Shown piece by piece: positions 1-10,319 of a DNA stretch of 64,000 bases. Made by a program: the position numbers and the translations under genes. This DNA comes from Sepioteuthis lessoniana (taxonomy: Eukaryota; Mollusca; Cephalopoda; Myopsida; Loliginidae). Each line of letters begins with the position of its first letter. Position 1 is the stretch's first letter. The stretch lies in NCBI GenBank assembly GCA_963585895.1, contig OY757921.1, positions 54,091,090 to 54,155,089 on the forward strand. Direction: 5' to 3'. Below the pieces are notes generated by a model. It was not told the DNA's origin and made no database searches. It saw nothing but the letters and a program-made list of their open reading frames with translations.

Positions 1-187
1 TGTACCACAACCAAAAAGAGATAAAGCCAAAATGGTCAAGAGGGAATAATTCTCATTGTTTTTGTCTAAAGGTGTCAGGATACAGTCTATCTTACATAAT
101 TAACCCATTTTAATTTCTGTCAGATGGCTGCACTGTGGAATGACACGCCACAAGATCAACCCACACCATCACCAGCACCGAGTCCGC
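1..187 (+). other. Possible host exon fragment (weak)
   Basis: A pyrimidine-rich stretch ending in TTCTGTCAG (about 110-123) resembles a 3' splice site. It is followed by an ATG frame of about 22 codons rich in Pro, Ser and Thr, which runs into the LINE boundary near 187. This could be the start of a host exon cut by the LINE insertion, or chance. No splice donor and no recognisable domain are seen. Confidence 0.15.
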
Positions 188-189
188 TT

Positions 190-1587
190 TGGGGCCCTTC
201 CTTTCAAGCATCCTTTCTGTTCGTCAGGGAACAATCCGCGGCTTGTTAACGAGTAATATATCTTTTCCCTTATTTACACAGTTAATATTTTCCACATCAT
301 CGCTGTTTGGAGCAGTTCCTTTAATTGGGTCCTTTTGGATCAATGTGGTCTTTCCTTTGATCATCCCGTCAGGTACTTGTGCATCTTGTTGGCATCTGTT
401 CATTTCTAGTGCTAGTCTGTCGTGAATGGAGGAGAATTTCTTGAACCAGAATGCATGTATTCCATCATGTTCTGGCGTTTTCCAGTTTGATATCTTTTTT
501 AGTGTCTTTTTGGGTAGTTCGATGTGTATTTCCGCTTTCAGGCCTTCCTCGAGTCCTTCTAGTTATCTTGTCATACCATTTATCTATTCAGCCTTTTCGT
601 TATGCTTTTTCAGTTGCCATATTTTCGTCCAAAATCGTTCGGTTTCTCTAGCGTCTAGTTGTTGGTATGTTTTTGTGTCATGCCCTCCCAATTGTTGATG
701 GAATTTTCTTTCGTTGTTTTGGAATGTCCTGTTTTGTCTGTATAGTTTTACCCTTGGTCGATATCTCTTTTGTCTCCAATTTTCTCACACTCTAATTTCG
801 CCCCTGCATAGATTAGATCATTTAACTCGGTTATATTATTTGTTGATATGTAAGGTATTATTTGATTTATTTTGTTTGTTTCAGTTTTAAGTATTCTACA
901 TTCTAAGCTTCTTAATGATGAAAGGGTGGTCTTCACACTGTTCATAATTCTTTTTAGGTTTTAGAGATTTGTCTGTTGTTCTTGTGATAGTGTTTCTGTA
1001 GGGTTACTTGGTACTGTGACGTATTCATTTACGAGAGTTGGCAGTTCATTTCTGATATGCTGTTTTTGGTTGGTACCACGTAATGTGGTTGTAACTGTAC
1101 TATCTTGCAACTGTGTTTTCTGGTGTATGTCTAGTATTTCAAGGTCAGAAAACCATTCTTTTTCCATTATTGTTCTAACTTGGTCGGCAAGCCTTTGGCT
1201 TGTATTCTGAAAACTAGCACATTCTTGCCAGATCTCTCTCATTCTTTTCTTATACCCCCTTTGTGAAGGGTTGCTCCAAAAATAGCAGTGTAATGCAATA
1301 TGATTGTCTTCCCTAGTCCATGTTTTGTGTTTTGGTCTCTGATCATTGTGGTTGCTAATATCGTATGTACCTGAAAAGAGAGCAGCCAACATTCGTAGGA
1401 TGACGATCTGATCTGCCATGTTGGCTATCAGGAGAGCACTTGCCGATCATGACACCCAAGCCTGTTGCCTGGGTCCTACGTTTTGTAATATTGAGATTGG
1501 ACATTTTTATCATGGGTGGTATATTGTGGCTATACCAGACCCAGGGGTTGTTTTTGATCTGCGCACCTGACACAGATGTCACCGAGA
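190..1587 (-). mobile_element. RLE-type LINE, copy A (5' half, minus strand)
   Basis: This is the 5' half of a non-LTR retrotransposon whose relatives recur on the plus strand at 2842-11975 and 45640-52420. Reading the minus strand from 1587, it shows the shared 5' leader, a Myb/SANT-like N-terminal segment (961-1419), a linker, and the first part of the reverse transcriptase. The RT part carries the KTLKKISNWKTPEHDGI block and the LFPDEQKGC motif, ending near 195. The palm (motifs A to C) and the endonuclease are absent. Frameshifts and stops occur throughout, so it is not functional. Assignment to the R2/R4/NeSL-like RLE group comes from other copies that retain the C-terminal CCHC and PD...D endonuclease motifs; the exact clade is inference. 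It is head to head with copy B, 1.25 kb away. Confidence 0.8.
961..1419 (-). pseudogene. LINE N-terminal Myb-like DNA-binding segment (copy A)
   Basis: This open frame of 152 codons holds the N-terminal, probably DNA-binding, part of the RLE LINE protein. Around residues 35-100 it has a conserved block starting TWTREDNHIALHCYF, followed by basic KKRMREIWQE and later LADQVRTIM, then a Trp-Phe pair. The W-x-R-E-D start and the spacing of aromatic residues resemble Myb/SANT helices, which RLE LINEs such as R2 carry at their N-terminus. It ends in a Gln/Asn/Thr-rich linker. The start Met follows a frameshift relative to the upstream 75-codon frame (1355-1582), which aligns with the leader of the other copies, so the true start is uncertain. 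Homologous segments are at 7204-7656 and 9880-10319. Confidence 0.6.
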
Positions 1588-2841
1588 GCTGTCATATTGA
1601 CTGTTAATGAAGAGCGGGTTACAAAAAAAAATGCTTGAAGGATGTTTTTAAGCCAGCTTAATGGTAATATCTTATACTTAACCTCGTTTTAAATATGCTG
1701 GTGAAAATATTTCACATGAGATTTTTGATGATTTTACGGCGAAATACCGGGTTACAACGTCTATTGATTGAGAAAGTCATTGGGCAATATCGAAGGTGAA
1801 GATTAGCGACACACTTCAGTTCCATTCGAAAATTGTTTTCGTGGTTGGGTTTTTTTGGGGGTTGGGTCCGTCTGGATTTATTCATTAAACTGAAATAAAC
1901 GAAGTTTGAGTTTGACGCGGTAAATTTAAACACTTTTTCAGTTAGATCAAGATAATTACACCTGGTAAAAACATTTAGCTGATTAGTCACTCTTCAGTTA
2001 AAATATAACAAAAATTCACCGAAAGATTTTACAAGTCATCGAAAATCTAATGTTCTTTTTTTTTAAAAAAGAAGCAGTTTGTACTAACCCCTACCCAATG
2101 AGTGTTCCTGAAGAATTGTTTAGTCTGTGTATAAGTCCATATATTTCTTGAGTTGGGACCTATATCTTTCCTAAGAATTACATGACACCTGATTCTAGAA
2201 GATTCCATTCAAAAATTGTTTTAGCGTTTCATTTTCTGCTAAAGTAATTGAAAAAAAGTGAGAGTGGACAGATGTCTGCTATTTGAATGAAGAAAATCGG
2301 TTCGTACAACTTGTCTTTAATTTAGAATAATAACAGATTTTATTTTGTCCTTAAAACCTGAAATCTTTGGTAAATGTTTGTAATTTAAATGGAGAAGCTT
2401 TTCAAGATTTTTTCAGCGGTACTATTTCCAAAGCATGGGTTTGATTTGAATGTTTAATGTTTTTGTGGGAAATTTTATATCGTTTGCCACGGCGTCCTTG
2501 AAATTGATGAAAAATAATGTATGATGGGGATGGTTTGAAAACACTAATAATAGCAGAACAATAACCGTCCACAACGAGACCGGTAAAATATGTAAAAAGC
2601 ATAATCCTTATTCTGAAGGGGGCCAGATTCAATAGAAATGAGATTTCCATAAACTGTGACAATAAATATAAAAAGTAAAATGATGATACAAGAATACCTG
2701 CAAATAGCTCAGGGACTTATTGTTGGAGAAGACTATGAAAACAGCATGTCTGTGAACTTTGACTAAGATAAAACTCGGCCATTTTTTAATTTTTTTTTTT
2801 TTTTTTGTGATTCGCTGTAAAAGAACTCTTACGATATGTGT
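1588..2841. other. AT-rich spacer between LINE copies A and B
   Basis: Nothing recognisable on either strand. Short open frames (for example 1712-1990 and 2402-2662, minus) have no domain features and look like chance. A T-rich run at 2789-2807 is the only low-complexity feature. Confidence 0.5.
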
Positions 2842-3710
2842 TCTCGGTCATATCTGTGTCAGGCGTGCAGATACACATTCCCTGGGTTTGGTATTGCTAT
2901 AATATAAAATGACAAATCGAAACATAAATCAACATGGGGAACAGACAACAGGTTTGGGTGTCATGATCGGTAGGTGTTCTCTTGATAGTCAACATGAAAG
3001 CATCCTGCAAATGTTGGCTGTTCTTCTTTCAGGTACACAAATGGACGAAGGGAAAACCCCACGACAACTAGAACAAAAAGCACAACTCGAAGAGACTAAT
3101 CAAAGAGTACTAGTGAAAAAATTAAGACTAAAAAGGTACCGAAACAGGACCAAACAAAAACTACAATACAGGACATTCCAAAATAACGAAAGAAAATTCT
3201 ACCAACAAGTAGGGAGGTGGAATTGACGAAGACATACCAGCAACCAGATTCAAACGTGACTAAAAGATTTTGGAGCAAAATATGGGAATAGAAAGAAGGC
3301 CCCAAGGTGGAAATACACCTCGATGCACTCAAGGCAACACTTAAAAACATACCAAACTGGAAAACCCCTGGCATTGATAGCATACGTGGATTTTGGTTTT
3401 AAAGATTCACCTCCAGGAACGACAAATTGGCTACCTAAATGAATAAATGCATACAGAAAGCTGAGATACCCGAAGGTATGAACAAAGGGAAGACCACACT
3501 GATCCAGAAAGACCTTCTCAAAGGAACAATCCCAAATAACTATAGACCTATAATGAGCCTACCGATGATGTAGAAATTATTAACGGTACAAATTAGGGGG
3601 ATCTACTTCTCATGGTTTCCCAAAGAAGAGAAAGGATGCTGCAAAGGGAGCAGAGGCACAGGAGATTTACTAAATACAGATTAACACATCCTCAACGAGA
3701 GTAAAACGAG

Positions 3711-3965
3711 ATGGAAAAATCTATCTCCTTGATAGACCACAAAAAGGCTCACGATATGAACCCCCAAAGCTGGATATTACACTGTCCCAAAATGTATAAA
3801 ATTCCCGACGAAGTCATACCGGTTATCGAGACCTGGACAGTGGAATTGACTGTTAGAGGAAAAAATTTACCATCGGTAAAGATCCAGAGAGGCATATTCC
3901 AGGGAAATACACTATTATCATTGGTATTTGTAATAGCGAAAATGCCATCAATCACATTTTCATGA
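3711..3965 (+). pseudogene. LINE reverse transcriptase palm fragment (copy B)
   Basis: 84 codons covering RT motifs A and B of the RLE LINE. The Asp-containing motif A (SLIDHKKAHDM) and the KIQRGIFQGNTLL motif B are readable. The frame breaks before the catalytic box, which lies about 60 bp downstream in another frame as YMND. It aligns with 8663-8980 in copy C and 11304-11700 in copy D. Non-functional. Confidence 0.6.
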
Positions 3966-4326
3966 AATGCACAACCGAATATAAACAGAATAGATCGCAA
4001 AAAACATCAACCACTTAATGTACATGAACGACATCAAACTATTTGCCAAAAACGAAAGTAAGTAGGAAACCCTAATACAGAAAGTGACAATACACAGTCA
4101 AGACAGAGGAATGGGGTTTGGCATAGAAAAATGCACCATGCTAGTAATGAAAAGCGGCAAACGACACAAGGCAGAAGGAATCGAACTACATTTCAAGAAA
4201 AATTAGAACACTCGCAGAAAAAGAAACGTACCAATACTTGGATATATTGGAAGTGCCGATTAAAGAAAAAACTTTTTAAAATTATCTCATAGAACCAGAA
4301 AGCTACTCGAGATAAAACTACCTTGA

Positions 4327-5240
4327 ATGAACCTTATCAAAGGGAGGAATACCTGGGCTCTCCTCCTCGTTAGATACTCGGGCGCAATCTTCAAGTGGAC
4401 GAGAGAAGACCTTAAACAAATGTATCAGAGAACAAGAAAACTAATGACCATTCATGAGACCTTGCATCCCAAAGATGACGTTGACAGACTATATGTGTCA
4501 AGAAAAGAGGAAAGAATAAGACATGGCAGCATTGAAGACAGCGTTGACGCATTGATACAACAACTCAAAGTCTACATGGAAAAGCGCGGAGGAAGACTGA
4601 CCACAACCACCAGAAACAATACTAACGACACGAGGATTAGCTGAACGGAAATAACCAGAAAACAAAAGTTGGTTGAAAAACAACCCAAAAAGCATTTTAA
4701 GAGACTAACTAGTGACATCTCCCACGAGAAAACGTGGAAGTGGTTAAAAAAGGGAAACCTTAGGGAAACTCAATCTCTTCTAATATCTGCACAAAACAAC
4801 ACCATTGTGACCAATCATATCAAAGCAAGAATAGATAAGGTGCAACAAAACAGGAGGTGTAGGTTATGTGGTGAAAGAGACAAATCGATCAATAACATAA
4901 TATGCGAATCCAGCAAACTAGCACAGAAAGAGTATAAGACTGGGTGGGCAAGGTGATCTACAGGAAAATGTGCAAGAAATTAAAGTTTGACCATACTAAG
5001 TAATCGAATATCCACCACCCATAATTCGTCCTAGAGAATGAGACGCACTAACTACTCTGGGATTTTGAGATACAAACAGATCACCTAATCTCGGACAGAT
5101 GACCAGACTTATAATAATCAACAAAAAAGAGAACTGGCCGAATTGTGGACTTTGCTGTCCCGGCTGACAACAGAGTAAAATTGAAAGAAAACGAAAAGAA
5201 GGATCCATATCTTGACCTTGATTGGGAATTGAAAAATTTG
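4327..5240 (+). pseudogene. LINE C-terminal region: thumb, CCHC knuckle and RLE endonuclease relic (copy B)
   Basis: Two open pieces (4327-4644 and 4669-4956) plus a broken continuation carry the C-terminal third of the LINE protein. Visible are the conserved LHPKDDVDRLYV block, then the knuckle CRLCGERDKSINNIIC (about 4858-4910; C-x2-C...C with the usual His replaced by Asn), and near 5097-5185 a restriction-like endonuclease pattern: R-x-P-D-L followed about 13 residues later by IVDFAVP and a basic KLKENEKK. This PD...D arrangement after a CCHC knuckle defines RLE-type LINEs (R2, R4, NeSL, CRE, Hero groups). The endonuclease would nick the target to prime reverse transcription. Stops within the PD segment abolish function. 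Confidence 0.65.
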
Positions 5241-5478
5241 TAGCACATGAAAGTGACTGTGACACCAATTGTAATTGGTGTTCTTGGCACAGTCACCAAA
5301 GAATTGGTAAAAAGACAAAAGGACTTGGAAATAAGACGAGTTGAGACAAACCAAACAACAGTATTGCTGAGATCGGCCAGAATACTGAGGAGTCCAGGAG
5401 ACTTGAGGTGACTTGCTCTTACTCAGACTCCAATGAGAAACCATCAGCTAATGCTGGTAGGAAAACTCTCAAGGAGTT

Positions 5479-5508
5479 ATAATAATGATAATAACTATAA
5501 TAATAATT
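5479..5508 (+). repeat. TAA-rich LINE 3' tail (copy B) abutting copy B'
   Basis: After the family 3' end (AAAACTCTCAAGG) comes an imperfect TAA/ATA repeat. The next LINE copy starts immediately at its end, in the same orientation. The same arrangement recurs at 7036-7060, 46100-46120, 46236-46256 and 46560-46590. Confidence 0.7.
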
Positions 5509-7035
5509 TGTACATGGACCATACCAAACTGGTAAAATTGAAAAAGAATTGGAAACACTAATACAGGCGGTGAGAGTATACAGTCACGACATAAGAATGA
5601 ACTTTGGCATAGAAAAATGCGCCATGCTAATACACATGACGGAGGGAGTGAAACAATCAAATACAAAAAGGAATGCTCGGAGAAAAGCTGACTTACTAAT
5701 ACTTGGTTGCACAGTCTGCTGCTGCTGTAGAATACACCGCCTGCTTCTCTACAGAGGAGTAAGACTCTCCCAACGAGTGTCCAGGACATATTACTAAACA
5801 ATTTCATGGTAAGGTTCCAGGAATACTGGAGTATTGGGGAATGCAGAGCATAAATTCATTGCCATCGCTCCCAGATCCACTTATAGGGAGCTGAATGATT
5901 TGAAATAGAACTGTTTGACCAAATTGAATAGCTTGCAATAGAAATGTATTTGACAATTAAACTGAGTACGAATGTTAAACTATTTTGTATGAAATAGAAC
6001 TGTTTTTTGTATAAAAATGGATCTGGCATTAAATAACCTATAAAGGCTAATATGCCATAAAACCCAAACAAACAAACAAATACTTGGAAATATTGGAACA
6101 AGATACTATCAAACAAGTGGAGATGAAAGAAAAAAATTATTAACTCGAAATTTATCTATATAGCAGAAATCTCACCAAAGGAAAAATTCCTGGACTGTCC
6201 CCCTTATAAGATACCCGGGACCATTCTTGAAGTAGACAAGGCAAGAACTTCAACAAATGCGACAGAGAACAAGAAAACTAATGTCGATGTACAAGACCAT
6301 ACATTCCAGATATGATGTAGATAGACCATAAGTGTCAAGCGAAATCTCACACGAGAAAACTTGGAGATTGGTATGAGAGAGAAACCTTAAAAGAGAGCCT
6401 GAATTTCTTCTGATTGCAGCATAAAACAACACCGCAAGGATCAACAATATCAAAGTATAAGTAGATAAGACGCAACAAAATAGCAGGTGTAGATTGTGGT
6501 AAGTGAGACGAAACGATCAATCACATAATAATTAAATGCATCTAACTCACTCAGATGGAGAATAAGACTAGATACGACTGGGTGGGGAAAGTGATCAATT
6601 ATGCAAGTTTAAATGGTATATATACAACCCAAAATCCATCCTTGACTTACATGGATCACCTAATCTCGGTCAGACGACCAGATCTTGTGATGATCAACAA
6701 AAAAGGACCGACTGAATAGTGGATTTTGCCGTCCCGGCAGTAAAATCAAAAGAAAGTAAAAAGAAAGATAATTATCTAGCCCTTGCTAGAGACCTAAAAT
6801 AATATGGAACATGAATGATGATAAACATTGTAATTATCAGGCTCCGTAAATCACCAAAGCATTGATACATAGGCTGGAAGATTTGGAAATAAGAGGACAA
6901 GTCGAGATCGTTCAGACTATAGCATTATTAAGATCGGCCAGAATATCAAAAAGAGTCCTGGAGACTCGAGGAGATTTACTTTCTTTCAGACTCCAGTGAG
7001 AAACCATCAGCTAACGCCGGTGTGAAAAACTCTCA
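5509..7035 (+). mobile_element. RLE-type LINE, copy B' (5'-truncated, interrupted by SINE)
   Basis: A 5'-truncated copy that begins inside the RT catalytic box region (Y-M-D-H near 5509) and continues to the 3' end near 7035. The LINE sequence is interrupted at 5698-6087 by a SINE with a 9-bp direct duplication; removing the SINE and one duplication rejoins the LINE. Downstream parts include the thumb (6160-6330), a knuckle segment (6480-6560) and an RLE segment near 6660-6760 with RPDLVMINKK followed by VDFAVP-like sequence. The frame is broken many times. It starts precisely at copy B's TAA tail, consistent with target-primed insertion into that tail. Confidence 0.75.
5698..6087 (+). mobile_element. 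SINE-like element with minisatellite body, inserted in LINE copy B'
   Basis: The body spans 5707-6078 (372 bp) and is flanked by a perfect 9-bp direct repeat AATACTTGG (5698-5706 and 6079-6087). It begins TTGCACAGTC, a variant of the family head TTGCCCAGTCGGCTGG. It has the GAATACACCG / CTGCTTCTCT head, the GGTTCCAG...CTGGAG block, about three copies of a ~60-bp AACTGAATTGTTTGAAATAG-type subunit, and ends in an ACAAACAAACAAA tail. Variable-length target duplication plus an A/C-rich tail indicate LINE-mediated retroposition. No clear tRNA-type A/B boxes are seen. Other copies: 19625-20480, 24487-25140, 42679-43134 (minus) and head fragments at 36680, 44404 and 63620. Confidence 0.8.
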
Positions 7036-7060
7036 GAATAATAATAATAATAGTAATAAT
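7036..7060 (+). repeat. AATAAT tail of LINE copy B' abutting copy C
   Basis: Imperfect (AAT)n right after the CTCTCAG 3' end of copy B'. Copy C begins at its last repeat (ACCACTCATGATAAG). Confidence 0.7.
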
Positions 7061-7068
7061 AACCACTC

Positions 7069-7656
7069 ATGATAAGAATGTTAAATCTCAATATGACAAA
7101 ACCTGGGACCCAGGCAACAGGCTTGGGTGTCATGATCGGCAAGTGCTCTCCTAATAACCAACATGGGACATCAAATCGTCATCCTGCGAATGTTGGCTGC
7201 TCTCTTTTCAGGTACATGAATAACGATATTAGCAACCACAACGATCAAAGACCAAAACGCAAAACATGGACTAGGGAAGACAATCATATTGCATTACACT
7301 GCTATTTTCGGAGCAACCCTTCACAAAGGGGGTATAAGAAAAGAATGAGAGAGATCTGGCAAGAATGAGCTAGTTTTCAGAATACAAGCCAAAGGCTTGC
7401 CGATCAAGTAAGAACAATAATGGAAAAAGGATGGTTTTCTGACCTTGAAATACTAGACATACACCAGAAAACACAGTTGCAAGACAGTACAATTACAAAC
7501 ACATTACGTGGTACCAACCAAAAACAACATATCAGAAATGAACTGCCAACTCTTGAAAATGAATACGCCACAGTACCAAGTAACCCTACAGAAACATTAT
7601 CACAAGAACAACAGACAAATCTAGAAGACCACTCTTCCATCATTAAGAAATATTGA
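7069..7656 (+). pseudogene. LINE N-terminal Myb-like domain (copy C), one nonsense codon
   Basis: Two consecutive open frames in phase (7069-7368 and 7420-7656) separated by a TGA at 7366 that replaces a Cys codon of the other copies. The first carries the leader (ATGLGVMIGKCSP) and TWTREDNHIALHCYF; the second has GWFSDLEILDIHQK and a Gln/Thr-rich linker. A single point change is enough to explain the break. The role is probably DNA binding at the insertion target. Confidence 0.6.
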
Positions 7657-8188
7657 ATGGAGAACACTTAAAACAGAAATAAACAAAATAAATCAAATAA
7701 TACCTTACCTATCAACAAATAATATAACTGAGTTAAATGATCTAATCTATGCAGGGGCGAAATTCGTGTGTGAGAAAATTGGGGTCCCCTCAAAAAGTAC
7801 GAAGAAACAGTCTAAACCATGATGGGAAGTTCGACTGGAAACCCAGCTAAAAATCTACGAAAACAAGCCAAAATGATAAAACAGAATGGTTCTACAATAT
7901 GTGGAAAGAGAATGGAAAAGACAACACAAGAAAAAAAAAACAGTACAACTTGAGGAAATAAACCAGAAGGTTCAAGCGAAACAAGGAAGACTAAAATGAT
8001 ATCGATAAAGGGTAAAATAATACAGACAAAATAGGACATTCCAAAACAACGAAAGAAAATTTTATCAACAATTGGGAGGGCCTGACACAAAAACATACCA
8101 ACAACTAGACGCTAGAGAAACCGAACGATTTTGGACGAAAATATGGCAACTGAAAAAGCATAACGAAAAGGCTGAATAAATAAACGAT

Positions 8189-8980
8189 ATGACAAGAGAA
8201 CTAGAAGGGCTCAAGGAAGGCCCGAAAGCGGAAATACACATCGAACTACCCAAAAAGACACTAAAAAAGATATCAAACTGGAAAACGCCAGAACATGATG
8301 GAATAAATGCATTCTGGTTCAAGAAATTCTCCTCCATTCACGACAGACTAACACTAGAAATGAACAGATGCCAACAAGATGCACAAGTACCTGACGGGAT
8401 GACCAAAGGAAAGACCACATTGATCCAAAAGGACCCAAGCAAAGGAACAGCTCCAAACAATTACAGACCCATAACTTGTTTACCGATGATGTGGAAAATA
8501 TTAACAGCGCAAATAAGCGAAGAGATATACTACTCGCTAACAAGCCGCGGATTGTTCCCTGATGAAAAGAAAGGATGCCGCAGAGGATCCAGAGGCACAG
8601 CAGAATTACTACATAGATCAAAACATCCTAAATGAAAGCAAGAACAGACGGAAAAAATAGCTATGGCCTGGATAGACTACAAAAAGGCATGTGATATGGT
8701 TCCACAAAGCTGGACAATAAACTGTCTCAAAATGTACAAAATATCACACGAAACCATAAACTTCATCGAAAAAACCAAGAAAAACTGGAGAGTTGAATTA
8801 ACTGCTGGAGGAAAAGGCTTGACTGAAACAAAGATCCAAAGAGGGATTTTTCAAGGAGGAGCACTGTCACCCCTACTATTCATAATTGCCATGATGCCAC
8901 TAAACCACACACTCAGAAAATGCACGGCCGGATACAAACGTATCGCAAGAAAAGATCAACCACCTTATGTAAATGGATGA
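8189..8980 (+). pseudogene. LINE reverse transcriptase, fingers and palm (copy C)
   Basis: Two adjacent frames (148 and 105 codons) encode most of the RT core. The first has KKTLKKISNWKTPEHDGINA (RT motif 0/1), a Lys-rich KGKTTLIQKDP, NNYRPITCLPMMWKILTAQI (motif 2) and LFPDEKKGCRRGSRGT (motif 2a/3). A frameshift near 8630 leads into the second, with WIDYKKACDMVPQSW (motif A Asp) and KIQRGIFQGGALSPLLFIIAM (motif B). The catalytic MDD box follows at about 8971 after another frameshift. The core would copy element RNA at the nicked target. Motif order and spacing are standard for non-LTR RTs; the frameshifts make this copy dead. Confidence 0.75.
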
Positions 8981-9389
8981 CATCAAACTATTCGCAAAAA
9001 ATGAAAAAGAACTGGAGACCCTAATACACACAGTTAGAATATACAGTCAAGACATAGAAATGGAATTTGGCATTGAAAAATGCGCACTGCTCGTCATGAA
9101 AAGTGGCAAATAATATCTAACTGAGGGAATAGAACTACCAAATCAAGAAAAGATCAGAACGATCGCAGAAAACGAGACCTACAAAAACTTAGGAATCTTG
9201 GAGCCTGACACCATCAAACAAGTCGAAATGTAAAACAAAATTCAAAAAGAATATCTCAGGAGAACTAGAAAACTACTCAAGACAAAACTCAATAGCAGAA
9301 ACCTTATCAAAGGAATAAATACTTGTGCTGTACCCCTCGTTAGATACTCGGAACCCTTTCTCGAGTGGACCAGTGATGAATTTAGACAA

Positions 9390-10319
9390 ATGGACCAAAG
9401 AACTAGAAAACTAATGATTATGCACAAAACATTACTTACGGTAGACGACATGGACAGACTATATATACCAAGAAAAGAGGCAGGAAGAGGACTTGTCAGC
9501 ATCGAAGACAGTGTTGATACATCCATACAAGACTACATAGAAAAACACGAAAGAGAACTGATTAAGGCCATCAGAAACGATACTGACAACACGATAGATA
9601 ACAGAATGACCATAACTAGAAAACATAAATGGGAAGGAAAACAACTCCATGGGCGTTTTAAACGAATAATAAACAACATCTCATATGACAAAACCTGGAC
9701 AGGGCTAAGAAAAGGAAACTTTAAGAGAGAAAGAGAATCTCTCCTAATAGCAGCACAAGACAACGCCGTAAGAACCAATCATATCAAAGCGAGGAGAGAT
9801 AAGACTCAACAAAATGAAATGATCGGCAGGTGTTCTCTTGATAACAAACATGGGAGACCCGGTTCTCATCCTGCGAATGTTGGCTGTTCTCTTTTCAGGT
9901 ACAAAAATAGTGACTTAAGGAACCACACCAACCAGAGATCTAAACAGAAAACATGGACTAGGGAAGACAACCAACTTGCATTACACTGCTATTTTAGGAG
10001 TAACCCTACACAAAGAGGATACAGGAAAAGAATGATGGAGATCTGGCAAGAACTTCCTAATGTTCAGACAACTAGTCAGAGACTCGCTGATCAAGTTAGA
10101 ACAATAATAAAGAAGGGTTGGTTTTCAGAACTTGAAATAATTGAAATACACCAAAAAATAAATGATCAAGAATGGTGTAATAATACATTACCTGGCACAT
10201 CAAATATTAACAAACAAAAACAACCCATCCAAAATGAACCACCAACTTCGGAAAATGGAAAGCCCACCCAACCAAACAATACACAACAAAACAACCTAGA
10301 ACTAACACTAACACAATAA
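9390..10319 (+). CDS. Chimeric LINE ORF: copy C thumb fused to copy D Myb-like N-terminus
   Basis: The longest open frame in the window (309 codons). Residues 1 to about 142 are the post-RT region of copy C (LLTVDDMDRLYIPRKEAGRG, then RARRDKTQQN-like sequence just before the CCHC). From about residue 143 (MIGRCSLDNKHGRPG) it switches to the 5' end of another family member, copy D, with KTWTREDNQLALHCYF, TSQRLADQVRTIIKKGWF and a Gln/Asn/Pro-rich linker. The junction near 9815 keeps the frame. It is either fortuitous (insertion or recombination between two LINE copies) or a real novel fusion. No promoter is identified, and both halves are repeat-derived, so a host role is not claimed. Confidence 0.5.
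   Translation: MDQRTRKLMIMHKTLLTVDDMDRLYIPRKEAGRGLVSIEDSVDTSIQDYIEKHERELIKAIRNDTDNTIDNRMTITRKHKWEGKQLHGRFKRIINNISYDKTWTGLRKGNFKRERESLLIAAQDNAVRTNHIKARRDKTQQNEMIGRCSLDNKHGRPGSHPANVGCSLFRYKNSDLRNHTNQRSKQKTWTREDNQLALHCYFRSNPTQRGYRKRMMEIWQELPNVQTTSQRLADQVRTIIKKGWFSELEIIEIHQKINDQEWCNNTLPGTSNINKQKQPIQNEPPTSENGKPTQPNNTQQNNLELTLTQ

Larger units (their letters stand above)
2842..5478 (+). mobile_element. RLE-type LINE, copy B (internally deleted)
   Basis: This copy starts with the same leader as copy A and runs to the family 3' end near 5478. About 0.7 kb, including the Myb-like domain, is missing near 3040 by comparison with copy C. The RT is present but shattered: motif A region DHKKAHDMNPQSW (3730-3770), motif B-like RGIFQGNTLLS (3895-3925), and the catalytic box near 4020 reads Y-M-N-D, so one catalytic Asp is Asn. 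The C-terminus keeps the thumb region (4327-4644), the CCHC knuckle and the RLE region. Many frameshifts and stops show it is a relic. The 3' end reads into a TAA-rich tail, directly followed by the next copy. Confidence 0.8.
7061..9815 (+). mobile_element. RLE-type LINE, copy C (longest 5' copy)
   Basis: The most complete 5' and central portion of the family in the window. Domains in order: leader and N-terminal Myb-like segment (7069-7656), linker (7660-8160), RT fingers and palm (8189-8980), catalytic box MDDIKLF (about 8971-8991), thumb (9300-9560) and the start of the knuckle region. It stops near 9815, just where CCHC should begin, and is fused to copy D. A stop at 7366-7368 (TGA where other copies read Cys) and frameshifts near 8635 and 8980 inactivate it. 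Together with B and B', it implies a full-length element of about 3.5 kb with a single ORF, which is an inference. Confidence 0.85.

Noticed and set aside
189..698. Plus-strand Ser/Phe-rich frames
   Set aside because: Shadows of the minus-strand LINE copy A reverse transcriptase.
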